Assembly: GCF_014641075.1 (NCBI RefSeq)
Contig: NZ_BMHP01000003.1
Span: forward strand, 806,001-870,000
Reading direction: 5' to 3'
Origin: Paenibacillus nasutitermitis
GTDB taxonomy: Bacteria > Bacillota > Bacilli > Paenibacillales > Paenibacillaceae
Length of the DNA stretch: 64,000 nucleotides
The notes under the pieces were generated by a model. It saw nothing but the letters and a program-made list of their open reading frames with translations, had not been told where the DNA came from and searched no databases. Position numbers and translations under genes: made by a program. This document shows, piece by piece, positions 1 to 9,975 of this stretch (its first letter is position 1; the number at the start of each line of letters is the position of its first letter).

Positions 1-3000
1 CCATCGGGATAGAAAATCGTTCGGATGGTTCACGTTGTTGCCCGTCATGTCGCCGAAGCTTTTGGTCTTCAGCAGCTCGGCGTGAACGCCTGTCATATCC
101 GCGGCTGCGACCCCCGGCATCTCGGAAGCGAGCTCGCGAAGCGCCTCGAAATAATAAGGCTGCTGATCGAGGAAGAAGGTCTCGGGGTTCGGCAGCGTTG
201 TGCCCGCCAGGATGAATTCGGCCGCAGGATTGACCGACCGGACCGTATTGACGATCGACCGGATATTCGCTTTGAAAGCGGACGGCGTCACCCCGTCCCC
301 GATACCGGTCCCCGATCCGTCGTTCATGCCGAAGGCGACGATGACGAGATCCGGATGCTCCCCGGAGACAAGCGAAGCGGCATTGTCCTTGCCCTATGCC
401 GACGTCGTCCCGCCGACGGAAGGATTGACGAATGCGACGTCGGATCCGTAATGGCGTTCCAGCGCATTCGCGAGCATGCGACCCCACGTCGGCAGATAAG
501 GCGGCACCCCGGAAAACCCGCTGGCGTTGGCGCCGACCGAGATGCTGTCCCCGAAGAGCGCCACCTTAACCGGATCTCCCGCCCGCAGCTTCCCGATCGT
601 TAGGGGCAAGCTCTCCCGGGCGAATGCCGGCGACGGCCCGTTCCAGGTCCCGGCATGCTTATAGGTGACGACGATCTGCCGATCATGGAAGAACGAGCCT
701 TCCCGGTAGATGACGGCGCCGCCGCCCTTCTTCGGCATGCTGACGTTCGGCGTGTATTCCGGCAAATACATTTCGTCTTCCGTCATGTATGGGATTCGCG
801 AGTGTGCGGAGAGCCGAAGCTTGCCGTTCTCGAATGTCCAGTCGGCGCCTTCCGCGTATTCCGTATCCAGTCTGGCGTTCTTCACCGCTACCACCTCGGT
901 CGGCGCATACATCAACCTCGCTTCCGGAAGCTCGCCATCATGCGAAACCATCAGCGCCGATTCGTTGTACAACGTATCCCCTTGCCAGAATGGCTGCATC
1001 GACAACGCCTCCAAACTCGCGGGATCGTCCCCGGCATCGTGCCCGAACATCAGCTCCTGCACGGTATTCCGGTAATGGAATCGAATCCCTGTCCTGTCTT
1101 CATCACCTAGGTCGTATGAAGCGATCTGCAGCCTGAACCGCTGCGATTCTCCCGTGCCGAGCCCGTTCAATTTCAGCTTGCTTGTTTTGAAGGACAAGTT
1201 CCCGATCGGCTCGACGCTGATTTCCCCGGACAGCTTCTTGGCATCGTAGTTGGTTGCCTCGACGGTTAGGTAAGCGCCGGCCGATACGCCCGCCAGATCC
1301 GACGTTACAGTGATATCGAGATTCGCCAACCCGCCGACCGCTTCATTCTTCCTCGAAAATCCGGCATCGTCGATCAGCAGCGAGCCGTTCCAGCTATCGT
1401 TCGTCGTCTTGCGCGTCCACACCTTGATCCGGTCGATCGCCGCCTTGCCGGACCATCCGCTCAGGTCGAGGGACAGCGCGTTCCAGCCCCGGTCCGGGAC
1501 GATTCTCGCGACGCCTTCAGCGATGCGGTCCCCGCTGTACACTCTCACTTTCGCGTAATAAATTTGCGTACCGACCGGTTCGGTCAGCTTCAACGAGACG
1601 TTCAGGTAGGGCTTCGCCGTTGCGTCGACCGGCGTCGCGAACTTCTTCTCCGCGCCTTTCCACAGGCGTTCCAGTCCCACGAATGTCATGCGCACCAACT
1701 TCACGAAATCGACCTTCAGCGCGCCGGTTCCCTCATACGCATCCGCCGTCGTTCGCGTGATCCCGTCGGCATGGTCGGAGGGCTCCCAACCATCGATGCC
1801 CGTCTCGAAGCGATCGCCGCCTTCGTTCCGCGGCGCGCGTTTGTTGACCGACATGGGCACAAGCTGGGCGGGAACGCGTTGGTCCAGCCCGGCGGCGTCG
1901 AAGCCCGGAATCGCCTTGCTCCAATCCGAAATGCCGATGATCGGTTTCGCGAATTCGGTCGCTTCGAGCGAACGGCTCGTGTCGATGTTCTTGAACACGT
2001 CGTAAATGAATTTCTTGTCTTTCGCCACGAACCCCGGAAGCGCCGTGTTGGCCGTCCATAAGCCCATGTTCAGTCCCGCCGCCGGAATGTCGAGCTGGTT
2101 GAACAGAATAAACGCGTCGATGCCGTCCAAAAACCGGGCTTTGTAATACGCGTAGGCGTATGCGGCCGCCTGGACCCGCTGCGCTTCCGGCGTGTCCGCT
2201 TGTGTATGGAAGCCCTGCTCGGACAGAATGATTCTTCTGCGCTCTCCGCCGGACTTGAACGCTTCCTGGCCCATGTACCGGTCGATCACCTGCAAGTTTT
2301 TGAACGTGATTTTCGGCGTATCGAAGCCGTCCGTCACATGAAGGCTGTCGTTCCAAGTGCGCGGATCGAGCATATTCTCGGGATACGGATGCTGCGCCAG
2401 ATGCCACGGGTAATCTCCGCCCCGCTTGGACAAGGCGTTCATCTTGTCGACGATGTCCTTGCCCTTGTAAAAGCGCGTGGGCTGGTTTGAAAAATAAGGC
2501 TCGTTCCAGGCGTTATCGAGCGAGATATACACTCTGGCGCTGTCAGAATATTTGCGGACGGCCTGATAGGCCACCCGGACAGACCGCTCGTATTGCTCGA
2601 CGAACTGGTCGACGGTCTTGTCGCCCATGTTCTGCCAGATCCACGCGGAATCCACCTCGTTGCCGACGATGTATCCCATTGCCCTGCCGTACCGTTCGTC
2701 CTGCCGCGTATAGCGGTCGGCCAGAAACTCCATGGCGGTCTTGAAGTAGGTTACTCCTTCGGCGTTCGCCGTATTAAACGCGTAGACGGTGCCTTGGCCC
2801 CTGGCCGCGTCAGGATGAATGAGCGCGTTCGTCGATCCGTCCGGATCGTCCGCATCGTAGAGAATCAGAACGAGATTAACGATCGTTCCGTTGTCGGACA
2901 TCGCCTTGATCTCTCTGTCCAGCTCGACCACGGCGTCCTTGTGAAAATAATAAGTTTCGCCTTCCGATACGAACGGGATCGCGTTGGCCGGATCGACGTC

Positions 3001-4589
3001 GTCCTTGTACATCAGGCTATTCACGACGACGGTCAGCGTCGCATGGGCGACGCCGAGCTCCTCGGCATCGTCCGTCATCTGCACGTTAAGGCCTTTCTTG
3101 GATAGCGCGACCGGATATGGGAACGAATGCGCCGCCGGGAAATCGATTGCCGTGGCCGACTTCGGCGCGTCGACGTATCGAATGCCTCCGTCGCCTTCGC
3201 CGTCCTCGCGGAGAACGACAAGAAACTTGGAGTAGTAGCGATCCCGCTCCCCGTCGAACCGGTTCACGGCGAACGAGAACCCGCCATCGCCTCCAGCCGG
3301 GACCGGAATCGAGCTTAAGGGTGATAACGAGGCGATATCCGCTTCGTACTGGTAAGGGGCGAGCTCGTAGAGCTGCAACCGCGCATTCGCCGCGACGGCC
3401 GCATTGCCGAGCTCCCCGGTCACCGTCACGTTACCGGCATCCACGCGAACCGTTGACACTTCGCCGACGTATTCATAGATCGGACGATCCTGCTTGTCGA
3501 AATCGATGCCTTCAATCGCGATCGTATTCGTTCCGGATGAGCCTCCCGCCACTTGCAACCGTAGGCCGGTCACTTGCCCCGCCCAATTCGGATGCCCGAG
3601 AAGTCTGGCTGCATAGGTTTTGTTCGCACCGTCCTCCGCGGCGAGTTCGAGCGCCGCCGACTTGGCTTCGTCGAAGGCGGGCTCCGTCTCCGTCGTCCAA
3701 TACAGCTTGCCGGAAGACAGCGCCGCACCGTTCGCGAGCTTCAACGTTACGACGTTGTTAGCCGCCGCGTCCAATTTGATCGGAGCCGAGGTCATCGTTG
3801 CCCCCGTCCCCGTCAAGCCGAGCGACAGTTTGCCGCCCGACACGGTCGGCGAAGCGGCCGAACCGTCGAACGACCAACCCTCCGTATCGCCGTCGTAGGA
3901 GAACTGCCAATCGAGAATATTCGCCGCGTGAACGTAATCGACGTAAAATTCCGTCTGCGGCCAATCCGGCAGCGGATCGTCCGGATGATCGGCGCGGTCG
4001 TACGCGTGCTGGAAGCCGACCTCCAGCTTGTCGATCGCCCCGCGTCCCTCCCAGCCGCTCAAGTCGATCCCGATCTTGTTCCACTGGTTGTTGAAGACGC
4101 GGACGATTCCTTCTTCCACCGAGTCGCCGCTAAAGACTCTTAACCTGGCGTAATAAGGCTTGTCGTTCGGCAAATAGCCGAAGTGATCGTAAGCCATCAT
4201 CAGATAGCGGTAATCCGAAAGGTCCAGAGGCTGGTCGAACGTGCGGATCGCCGTTCTCCAGACGTTGTTTGCAAGTTAGGCACGCTCTTCATCGCGAGGA
4301 ACTTACTGCCTTCATAAGGAAAAAACACGTTCCACGCCTGCTCGGCGAGGCCGACCTCGGCCACGTTCTCGCCCGCTTGCCAGCCGGCCGCGGCCCCTGG
4401 CGATTCGAAATCCTCGATTACGGTATAAGGCGCGAATTGCCCGACCGTCCTCATGTTCGGCGTCTGCGACGGAACCCCGTCGGCCGCCCTCGCCGTATCC
4501 ATACCGATTACAGAACCGGCAGGCAGAACCAAACTTAACGCCAATCCCAAGACGCACCCAAGAGCCAACCTCTTTTTCCACGTTCGCAT
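1..4589 (-). pseudogene. Broken secreted DUF5722-like / SGNH-hydrolase fusion (frameshift plus amber codon), runs off left edge
   Basis: The N-terminus (from 4589) has a signal peptide ending near ARAADG, then a jelly-roll, carbohydrate-binding-like module. That frame stops at 4200. The rest of the protein lies one frame over. Restoring one base near 4272 (minus-strand AACTTGCAAAC to AACTTGGCAAAC) joins VPNL to ANNVWRTAIR. The long middle part contains a region like DUF5722 (GNEVDSAW, LSEQGF), a TIM-barrel-like family of unknown activity, followed by a second copy of the jelly-roll module. The C-terminus is an SGNH/GDSL hydrolase: block I FGDSISVG. An in-frame TAG at 394-396 interrupts it right after SVGGTTSA, and the same frame then continues with GKDNAAS, AFGMNDG (block III) and NVNHPND (catalytic His block V) to the window edge. 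TGG to TAG is the simplest explanation. It is last in the transporter operon. Identification of the fold parts is good; the substrate is unknown. Confidence 0.75.
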
Positions 4590-4618
4590 CGATCATTAAC
4601 CCCCCAAGAATTAGGAAA

Positions 4619-5506
4619 TTATTCCTTCACGCTGCCGAGTACGATGCCATGGATGAAGTACCGTTGAAGGAACGGATAAACGAGCAAAATCGGAAGCATT
4701 CCGACGAACACTTGGGCGGCGCGAGCCGTCCGGTCCGAGATCCGGTTGAACAATCTGGCCGTCTCCGGGTCGGTGAACTTAGACAGATCCGGCATCGTAA
4801 TGACGGTCTGCAAATAGCTGGATAACGGATACTTCGCCGGATTGTTCATCAGCAGCAAGCCATCGAACCACGAATTCCAATGGCCCACGACAGTGAACAG
4901 CGTGATCGTCGCGAGAGCGGGCGTCGACAGCGGAATGTAGATGCTGAACAGAATGCGCCAGTCCCCCGCCCCGTCCATTCGAGCGGATTCGTTCATCTCC
5001 TTCGGAAGCCGGCGGAAGAAGTTAAGCAGCAAGATGACGTTGAATACCGGAACGGCTCCGGGTAGCACAAGCGCCCAAATGGAATTGAGCAGATCCAAGT
5101 TTTTGATCGTTAAATACCAGGGAATCAGGCCGCCGCCGAAAAGGATCGTAATCACGAAATACCAGACGTAGAGCGACCGCAGCCGGAAATCCCGGCGTTC
5201 CTTGGACAGCGGATATGCACACAGCAGCGTCAGGGCGAGATTGATCGCCGTGCCTAGAGCGACCCGTTGCACGGTAATGCCCATGGACCGGAAAAACTGC
5301 CCCTGCGAGGCGACGTATTCGTAGGAAGCCCAAGTGAAATCGCGCGGCCAGAACAGAACGTTACCCGCCGCTACTTGAACTTTGGAACTAAGCGATAGAG
5401 CCAATACGTGAACGATGGGCAGAAAACAAAGCGCCGCCAGCAAAGTCAGCAGCGCGTAGTTGGCCAGATTGAAGCTTCTACCGCTCCAAGACGTCGGCTT
5501 TATCAT
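4619..5506 (-). CDS. Carbohydrate ABC transporter permease, LplC/YtcP type
   Basis: Integral membrane permease of a binding-protein-dependent sugar importer, 295 residues, with six predicted hydrophobic segments. The cytoplasmic EAA loop that docks the ATPase is visible as ESARMDGAGDWRILF followed by IPLSTPAL. The C-terminus YFIHGIVLGSVKE is typical of the LplC/YtcP subfamily, whose substrates are complex glycan fragments. The start ATG at 5506 has GGAG about 10 nt upstream. It lies 16 bp downstream of the LplB-like permease gene and 29 bp upstream of the broken DUF5722/SGNH gene, so all are likely co-transcribed. No ATPase gene is nearby; a shared MsmX-type ATPase is inferred. Confidence 0.93.
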   Translation of the reverse strand: MIKPTSWSGRSFNLANYALLTLLAALCFLPIVHVLALSLSSKVQVAAGNVLFWPRDFTWASYEYVASQGQFFRSMGITVQRVALGTAINLALTLLCAYPLSKERRDFRLRSLYVWYFVITILFGGGLIPWYLTIKNLDLLNSIWALVLPGAVPVFNVILLLNFFRRLPKEMNESARMDGAGDWRILFSIYIPLSTPALATITLFTVVGHWNSWFDGLLLMNNPAKYPLSSYLQTVITMPDLSKFTDPETARLFNRISDRTARAAQVFVGMLPILLVYPFLQRYFIHGIVLGSVKE

Positions 5507-5522
5507 CCGTCAGCCACTCCAA

Positions 5523-6419
5523 TCAAAAAATTCTATAGTTGGCGTACTTGTAAGCCAGTCCGTAAGAGACGGACACGAGAACGAACGAGACGAGAGACTT
5601 GAACAAACCTAGCGCCGCGGAGACGCTGAACTGGTAATCTTGCAGGCCGATCCGGTAAATCATCGTATCGAGGATGTCTCCGCTTTCGAGCACGGGCGCG
5701 CTGTACAGGTTGAACACCTGGTCGAAGCCGGCATTCAGTACGTTACCGAGGCTCAGCGTCATCATCAGCACGATGATCGGAGCCATCCCGGGAAGCGTAA
5801 TGTGCAGCGTCTGCTTCCAGCGGCTCGCTCCGTCGATGACGGCCGCTTCATAAAGCGTCGGATTGATGCCGGTAAGCGCCGCCAAGTAGATGATCGTGTC
5901 GAACCCGAACTGCTTCCATGTATCCGAGAAAATAAGCGTCCACGGAAACCAATCGTTGTCCCCGAGGAAGAAGATCGCATCGAAGCCGAGCCCTTGAATC
6001 ATCTGGTTCACGATCCCTTTCAAGGAGAGAACGTCCATCAGGATGCCGGCGAGAATGACCCAGGACAGAAAATAAGGCAAATAAATCAACGTCTGCACCG
6101 AGCGCTTGAACACGACGTTGCGAATCTCATTGAGGAGCAGCGCCGTGATGATCGGTACGATCAGGTGCAGGACGATCTTGGCCGTCGCGATGAACACCGT
6201 GTTCCAGAGAACGCGGCTGAAATCGGGCAGGTCGAAAATATATTGGAAATTCTCGAAGCCGACCCACTCGGACTTGAAAAAACCTTTCGTCGGGTAGTAT
6301 TTCTGGAAAGAAATGATGATCCCAAACATCGGAACGTAACAGAAAAGGAAGAGAAACAAGACCCCCGGCAACAGCATGATGTGGTTGGAGCTTTCCTGTC
6401 TCCACTTGCGATTGAACAC
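5523..6419 (-). CDS. Carbohydrate ABC transporter permease, LplB type
   Basis: First permease of the importer, about 298 residues. It has the LplB-family N-terminus (LLPGVLFLFLFCYVPMFGI) and the EAA loop LYEAAVIDGASRWKQ followed by ITLPGMAPI. Six membrane segments are apparent. I chose the GTG at 6419 as start: a full AAGGAGGTGA Shine-Dalgarno sequence lies 11 nt upstream, whereas the GTG at 6431 sits inside that sequence. It sits between the solute-binding lipoprotein gene (75 bp upstream) and the LplC-like gene. With that partner it forms the membrane channel for an oligosaccharide whose identity the sequence does not reveal. Confidence 0.92.
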   Translation of the reverse strand: MFNRKWRQESSNHIMLLPGVLFLFLFCYVPMFGIIISFQKYYPTKGFFKSEWVGFENFQYIFDLPDFSRVLWNTVFIATAKIVLHLIVPIITALLLNEIRNVVFKRSVQTLIYLPYFLSWVILAGILMDVLSLKGIVNQMIQGLGFDAIFFLGDNDWFPWTLIFSDTWKQFGFDTIIYLAALTGINPTLYEAAVIDGASRWKQTLHITLPGMAPIIVLMMTLSLGNVLNAGFDQVFNLYSAPVLESGDILDTMIYRIGLQDYQFSVSAALGLFKSLVSFVLVSVSYGLAYKYANYRIF

Positions 6420-6493
6420 GATCTTCGTCACCTCCTTCCGCCGCCGGGGAACGGACGACCAGCGTCCGTCGCCCGCTGGCGGGCTAATCTATA

Positions 6494-8203
6494 TTACTTG
6501 TTGCTCGCGTACCATTCGTTGACTTCCTGAGTGATCTTGTCGCCGCCGAGCTTCTTCCAATTCGCCACGTAGTTGTCGAATTCGTCGATCGGCGCCGCGT
6601 TCATGATGATCTTGATGAATGTCTCGTTCTGCATCTTGCCCAGCGTGGACATTTTCTCGTCCGCCGTCTTGGTGGAGCCGCCGAAATATTTGTCAATGAC
6701 GACGCCGTCCGGCTGCAACTGATATTGGTCGCGCACTTCGAACGGGCTGACCGCGGGCTGGTGGATCCACCATTGCTGCCATTTCTCGGGATCCGAACCG
6801 TCCGTGCCCGCAACGAGATCGTAGGTGTTCTTAAGAGCTTCGTTCAGACCGGAAGGATCCTTGGCTGCCAACGCATCGCGTACGAGACGGTAGTTGTAAT
6901 CCTTGATGTAGCCCTGGACCGGCGATAACACGTGCATGGCATATTTCGCGTTCTCTGCCCATGCATAGGTCTGCAGATCATTGTTCGTTCCGAACTTGTC
7001 TTCGCCGTACACCTTCTGCAGGAACAGGTTCATCATTTTCACAGCCACCTCCGGGCGGGGGAAGCCCTTCTTCACGACGTGGAAGCCGCCGACGGAGACG
7101 CCTACGCTCGGCTTGGCCGGAGTCCCGTCGATCGAAGGCAGAGGAAACGCCTTCCAGGAAGCCTTCGGATCGTTCTTGATCAGATCGACCGCGATCAGCG
7201 CCGATTCCGAGATCGTGCCGTAGAAAATGCCGAGCTTGCCGGACACGACGTCTTCCTTCAGCCGGTTGTAATCTTTCGTACCGAACTCCCGATCAATCAA
7301 GCCGTCCTTGTACATTTGCTGCAGCCTGGCCAGCGCGGTCTTCGTCTCCGGAGCGATGCTGCCGAACATTAATTGTCCGGCTCCGTCGTCGACCCAGATG
7401 TCCGGATAAGCATGGAAGCCGTTCAAGAAACCACCCATGGAGCCGCCGCCCATCGTCGCGCTAAGGACTCCGAGCCCGAGTGTGTCGGCTTTGCCGTTGC
7501 CGTCGGGATCTTGCTTGACGAAAGCTTCCGCCACCTGAACGAGCTCGTCGATCGTCTTCGGCTCAGGTAAGTTCAGCTTCGCGAGCCAGTCGGAACGGAC
7601 GTACAGCGTCACCAAGGAATCGCGAGGATCGCCGCCGTACATCGGGACAGCCATCAGCCGGCCGTCGTACGTCGCCATTTTCTGAGCCGGCGCCAGCGCC
7701 TCCGCGACTTGTTCCTTTAAGTACGGCATCGCGTACTTGTCGAAGACATCCGTCAAGTCTTCGACCATGTCCGCTTCAACCAGTTGGTTCAGCTGTTTCT
7801 TTGAGACGACCATCAGATCCGGAATGTCGCCGGACGCGATCGTCACGTTCATTTTGTTATCGTATTGAGTGGAATCGACTTGCCAATTCCACTTCAGGTT
7901 GACGCCGAGCGTCTCCCGATACAGCTTCGTCCAGCGGTTGTCGTTATCCCACGTCTCGCCTTCGGGAAAAGTCGCCCAGCCCGCAGTGGACAAAACGGAT
8001 TTCACGGTAATCGGCTGCTCATACTTGCCGAAAGGCCCGTCGCTTGCAGCCGTCTTGCCCGCATTGTCCGTCGACTTCACGTTCTGACCGCCATTCCCTT
8101 CGGACCCGCTTCCTCCATTGTTTGAGCCGCTGCTGCAAGCACTGACCACAGTCGTAATTAGCGCGGCAACCAGCAGCATCGACAATCTTTTTCTTCCGTT
8201 CAT
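6494..8203 (-). CDS. Extracellular solute-binding lipoprotein of sugar ABC importer
   Basis: 569 residues, the large LplA/YtcQ-type binding protein. It has a lipoprotein signal peptide with lipobox VVSAC (Cys23), then a Ser/Gly/Asn-rich linker, then the periplasmic-binding-protein fold (for example SGDIPDLMV, KFGTNNDLQTY). It is tethered to the outer face of the membrane and delivers ligand to the two permeases encoded next. The start ATG at 8203 is preceded by GAGGGGGA. It lies 125 bp downstream of the response regulator gene and heads the transport part of the operon. The expression is probably controlled by the adjacent two-component system. Ligand unknown. Confidence 0.93.
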   Translation of the reverse strand: MNGRKRLSMLLVAALITTVVSACSSGSNNGGSGSEGNGGQNVKSTDNAGKTAASDGPFGKYEQPITVKSVLSTAGWATFPEGETWDNDNRWTKLYRETLGVNLKWNWQVDSTQYDNKMNVTIASGDIPDLMVVSKKQLNQLVEADMVEDLTDVFDKYAMPYLKEQVAEALAPAQKMATYDGRLMAVPMYGGDPRDSLVTLYVRSDWLAKLNLPEPKTIDELVQVAEAFVKQDPDGNGKADTLGLGVLSATMGGGSMGGFLNGFHAYPDIWVDDGAGQLMFGSIAPETKTALARLQQMYKDGLIDREFGTKDYNRLKEDVVSGKLGIFYGTISESALIAVDLIKNDPKASWKAFPLPSIDGTPAKPSVGVSVGGFHVVKKGFPRPEVAVKMMNLFLQKVYGEDKFGTNNDLQTYAWAENAKYAMHVLSPVQGYIKDYNYRLVRDALAAKDPSGLNEALKNTYDLVAGTDGSDPEKWQQWWIHQPAVSPFEVRDQYQLQPDGVVIDKYFGGSTKTADEKMSTLGKMQNETFIKIIMNAAPIDEFDNYVANWKKLGGDKITQEVNEWYASNK

Positions 8204-8328
8204 GCGTTGTCCCCCTCAAGACGGTTTGTTCGTGCATGATTATTGTAACAACTGCAAATTCCGGCCTCTATTCTAAAGATTTTACTTTGCGTTGTAAGTT
8301 TTTGAGGCCAATCGTCCGGGATTGCACT

Positions 8329-9975
8329 TTATTTACGCTCATGTTCGTGCAGCAGCTTCTCCCGATATTCCTGCGGAGTAAATCTGGCCGCTTTTTTGAA
8401 TACACGGTAAAAGTACTGCACGGAGGAAAATCCGACCGCCGCCGCGATGTCCTGAATTTTGCGGTTCGGATCCCCCAGCATGTCCTTGGCCCGTTGAATC
8501 CGGCAATCGGTAATATATTCGGCAATGCCGACACCGTTCTTCTGCTTGAACAGCCGGGACAGATAAGACGGATTATGATTCACGTTCTCCGCAATGGCGG
8601 TCAGAGAGAGCTCATTGCCCAAATTATCCCCGATTATCCGCTTGACCCGGAACACCAGCTCGTCCTCCTGCTCGTGCAGCAGCCGGTTCTTGCAATCGAA
8701 TAGGAGGTTCCCGCATTCGCGCAAATAATCGATCGCCTCGCTGCGCGAAGCAAACAAATCGGGTCTAAGCAGCCGGTCCCCGTCCACCTGTTCTCCGGAC
8801 GATAACAAATTCAGGCCTTGCGGCTGGATGGAAAGAATAAGCGAGGCAGCCATATAATAGTTCTGCTCGAAGGAACCTTGACTTAAAATTTCAGTCAGAA
8901 TGTCATTAAACGATTCCGGTAAATTATGATTTAAACATTCGGTCAACCGGTTTAGTTGATATACGGAATTGTGCAGCTGCGAGAACGGCGGAGACTCCCC
9001 TGCTGCATTCTCCTTGTTCACAATCAGCATCTCCTGTCCCGAACCGAGCCCCCAAGCAAGCTCCGAACGCATACTCGCAAATTTGGGGGACAGCTCCCCC
9101 CATCCGGCGGGCCGGTCGGCAAGCGCGACGGACAGCTTCAGCTTCAGCAGCTCCCGGCATGCCTCTTGAATCCGCTCGAACGTTCCTTGCACGAACCGTT
9201 CGATCATGGCCCAGGTTTCCTCCTGAATCCGCGGAATACTGCTCGGATTCATCTCTTTCGGCTGAATCAGCCAAATCAGGTTGAACCGGTCGTACACGAA
9301 CGAGACCTGTACGACAGTCGTGTCCAAGTATTCGCCGGCAATGTTCTGTATGCTGTACAGAAGCAGGCAGCGGTCGTAATAAACGATGTCTGCCGCCCAT
9401 TCATCCACCCGTCCAATGACGAGCAGCGCCGGTACGATGGGATGCAGCGGGATGCTCAACTCCTTGAACTGCCTGGACAGGGCGCTCTGCCCAATCTGGT
9501 CACCCTGCAGCATATTGCTGAAAAAATCCTTCTGCAGCGCGGCCCCGGCGGTCTCAATTTGGTTTTTGGATTTGGCGATCAAGGCATTGATTTCGATCTC
9601 CGCCTCCAGCTTCCGTACAGCCTTCTCCACGGCTGTGATGAGCACCTCGTCACCGTCGGTCTTCAGCACATAATCGAGCGCCCCGCCGCGAATCGCCCGC
9701 TGGGCATAACCGAAATCATTGAACCCCGACAAGAAAATAACCTGGCATCTCGGCCAGTAGCGGACGATCTCGCGATGCAGTGTCATACCATCCATGCCGG
9801 GCATGCGGATATCGGAGATGACGATATCGACCTTCGTCCGCTTCAACCATTCCAACGCTTCCTTGGCGGAGAAAGCCCCGATAACTTCAAGCTCCAAATG
9901 GGGCAGCTGATGAAAGACTTCGATTAACCCTTCCACGACATAATCTTCATTATCCACGATCAGTATGCGGTACAT
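8329..9975 (-). CDS. AraC-type response regulator (YesN family)
   Basis: 548 residues from the ATG at 9975, which has GGGAGGT 8 nt upstream; a longer reading from 10062 would have no such site. The N-terminal receiver domain begins MYRILIVDNED, with phosphoacceptor Asp55 in ISDIRMPGMDG and the conserved Lys in DYVLKTDGDE. A middle region of about 300 residues is typical of YesN proteins. The C-terminus carries two helix-turn-helix motifs of the AraC/XylS class (LSLTAIAENVNHNPSYLSRL; IQDIAAAVGFSS followed by YFYRVFKK). It overlaps the 3' end of the kinase gene by 26 bp, so the pair is translationally coupled. Probable role: activation of the transporter operon just downstream in response to an extracellular sugar. 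Confidence 0.94.
   Translation of the reverse strand: MYRILIVDNEDYVVEGLIEVFHQLPHLELEVIGAFSAKEALEWLKRTKVDIVISDIRMPGMDGMTLHREIVRYWPRCQVIFLSGFNDFGYAQRAIRGGALDYVLKTDGDEVLITAVEKAVRKLEAEIEINALIAKSKNQIETAGAALQKDFFSNMLQGDQIGQSALSRQFKELSIPLHPIVPALLVIGRVDEWAADIVYYDRCLLLYSIQNIAGEYLDTTVVQVSFVYDRFNLIWLIQPKEMNPSSIPRIQEETWAMIERFVQGTFERIQEACRELLKLKLSVALADRPAGWGELSPKFASMRSELAWGLGSGQEMLIVNKENAAGESPPFSQLHNSVYQLNRLTECLNHNLPESFNDILTEILSQGSFEQNYYMAASLILSIQPQGLNLLSSGEQVDGDRLLRPDLFASRSEAIDYLRECGNLLFDCKNRLLHEQEDELVFRVKRIIGDNLGNELSLTAIAENVNHNPSYLSRLFKQKNGVGIAEYITDCRIQRAKDMLGDPNRKIQDIAAAVGFSSVQYFYRVFKKAARFTPQEYREKLLHEHERK

Noticed and set aside
25..603. Open frame of 192 codons on the plus strand
   Set aside because: Opposite the SGNH end of the broken enzyme gene; Arg/Asp-rich composition typical of antisense frames in GC-rich DNA.
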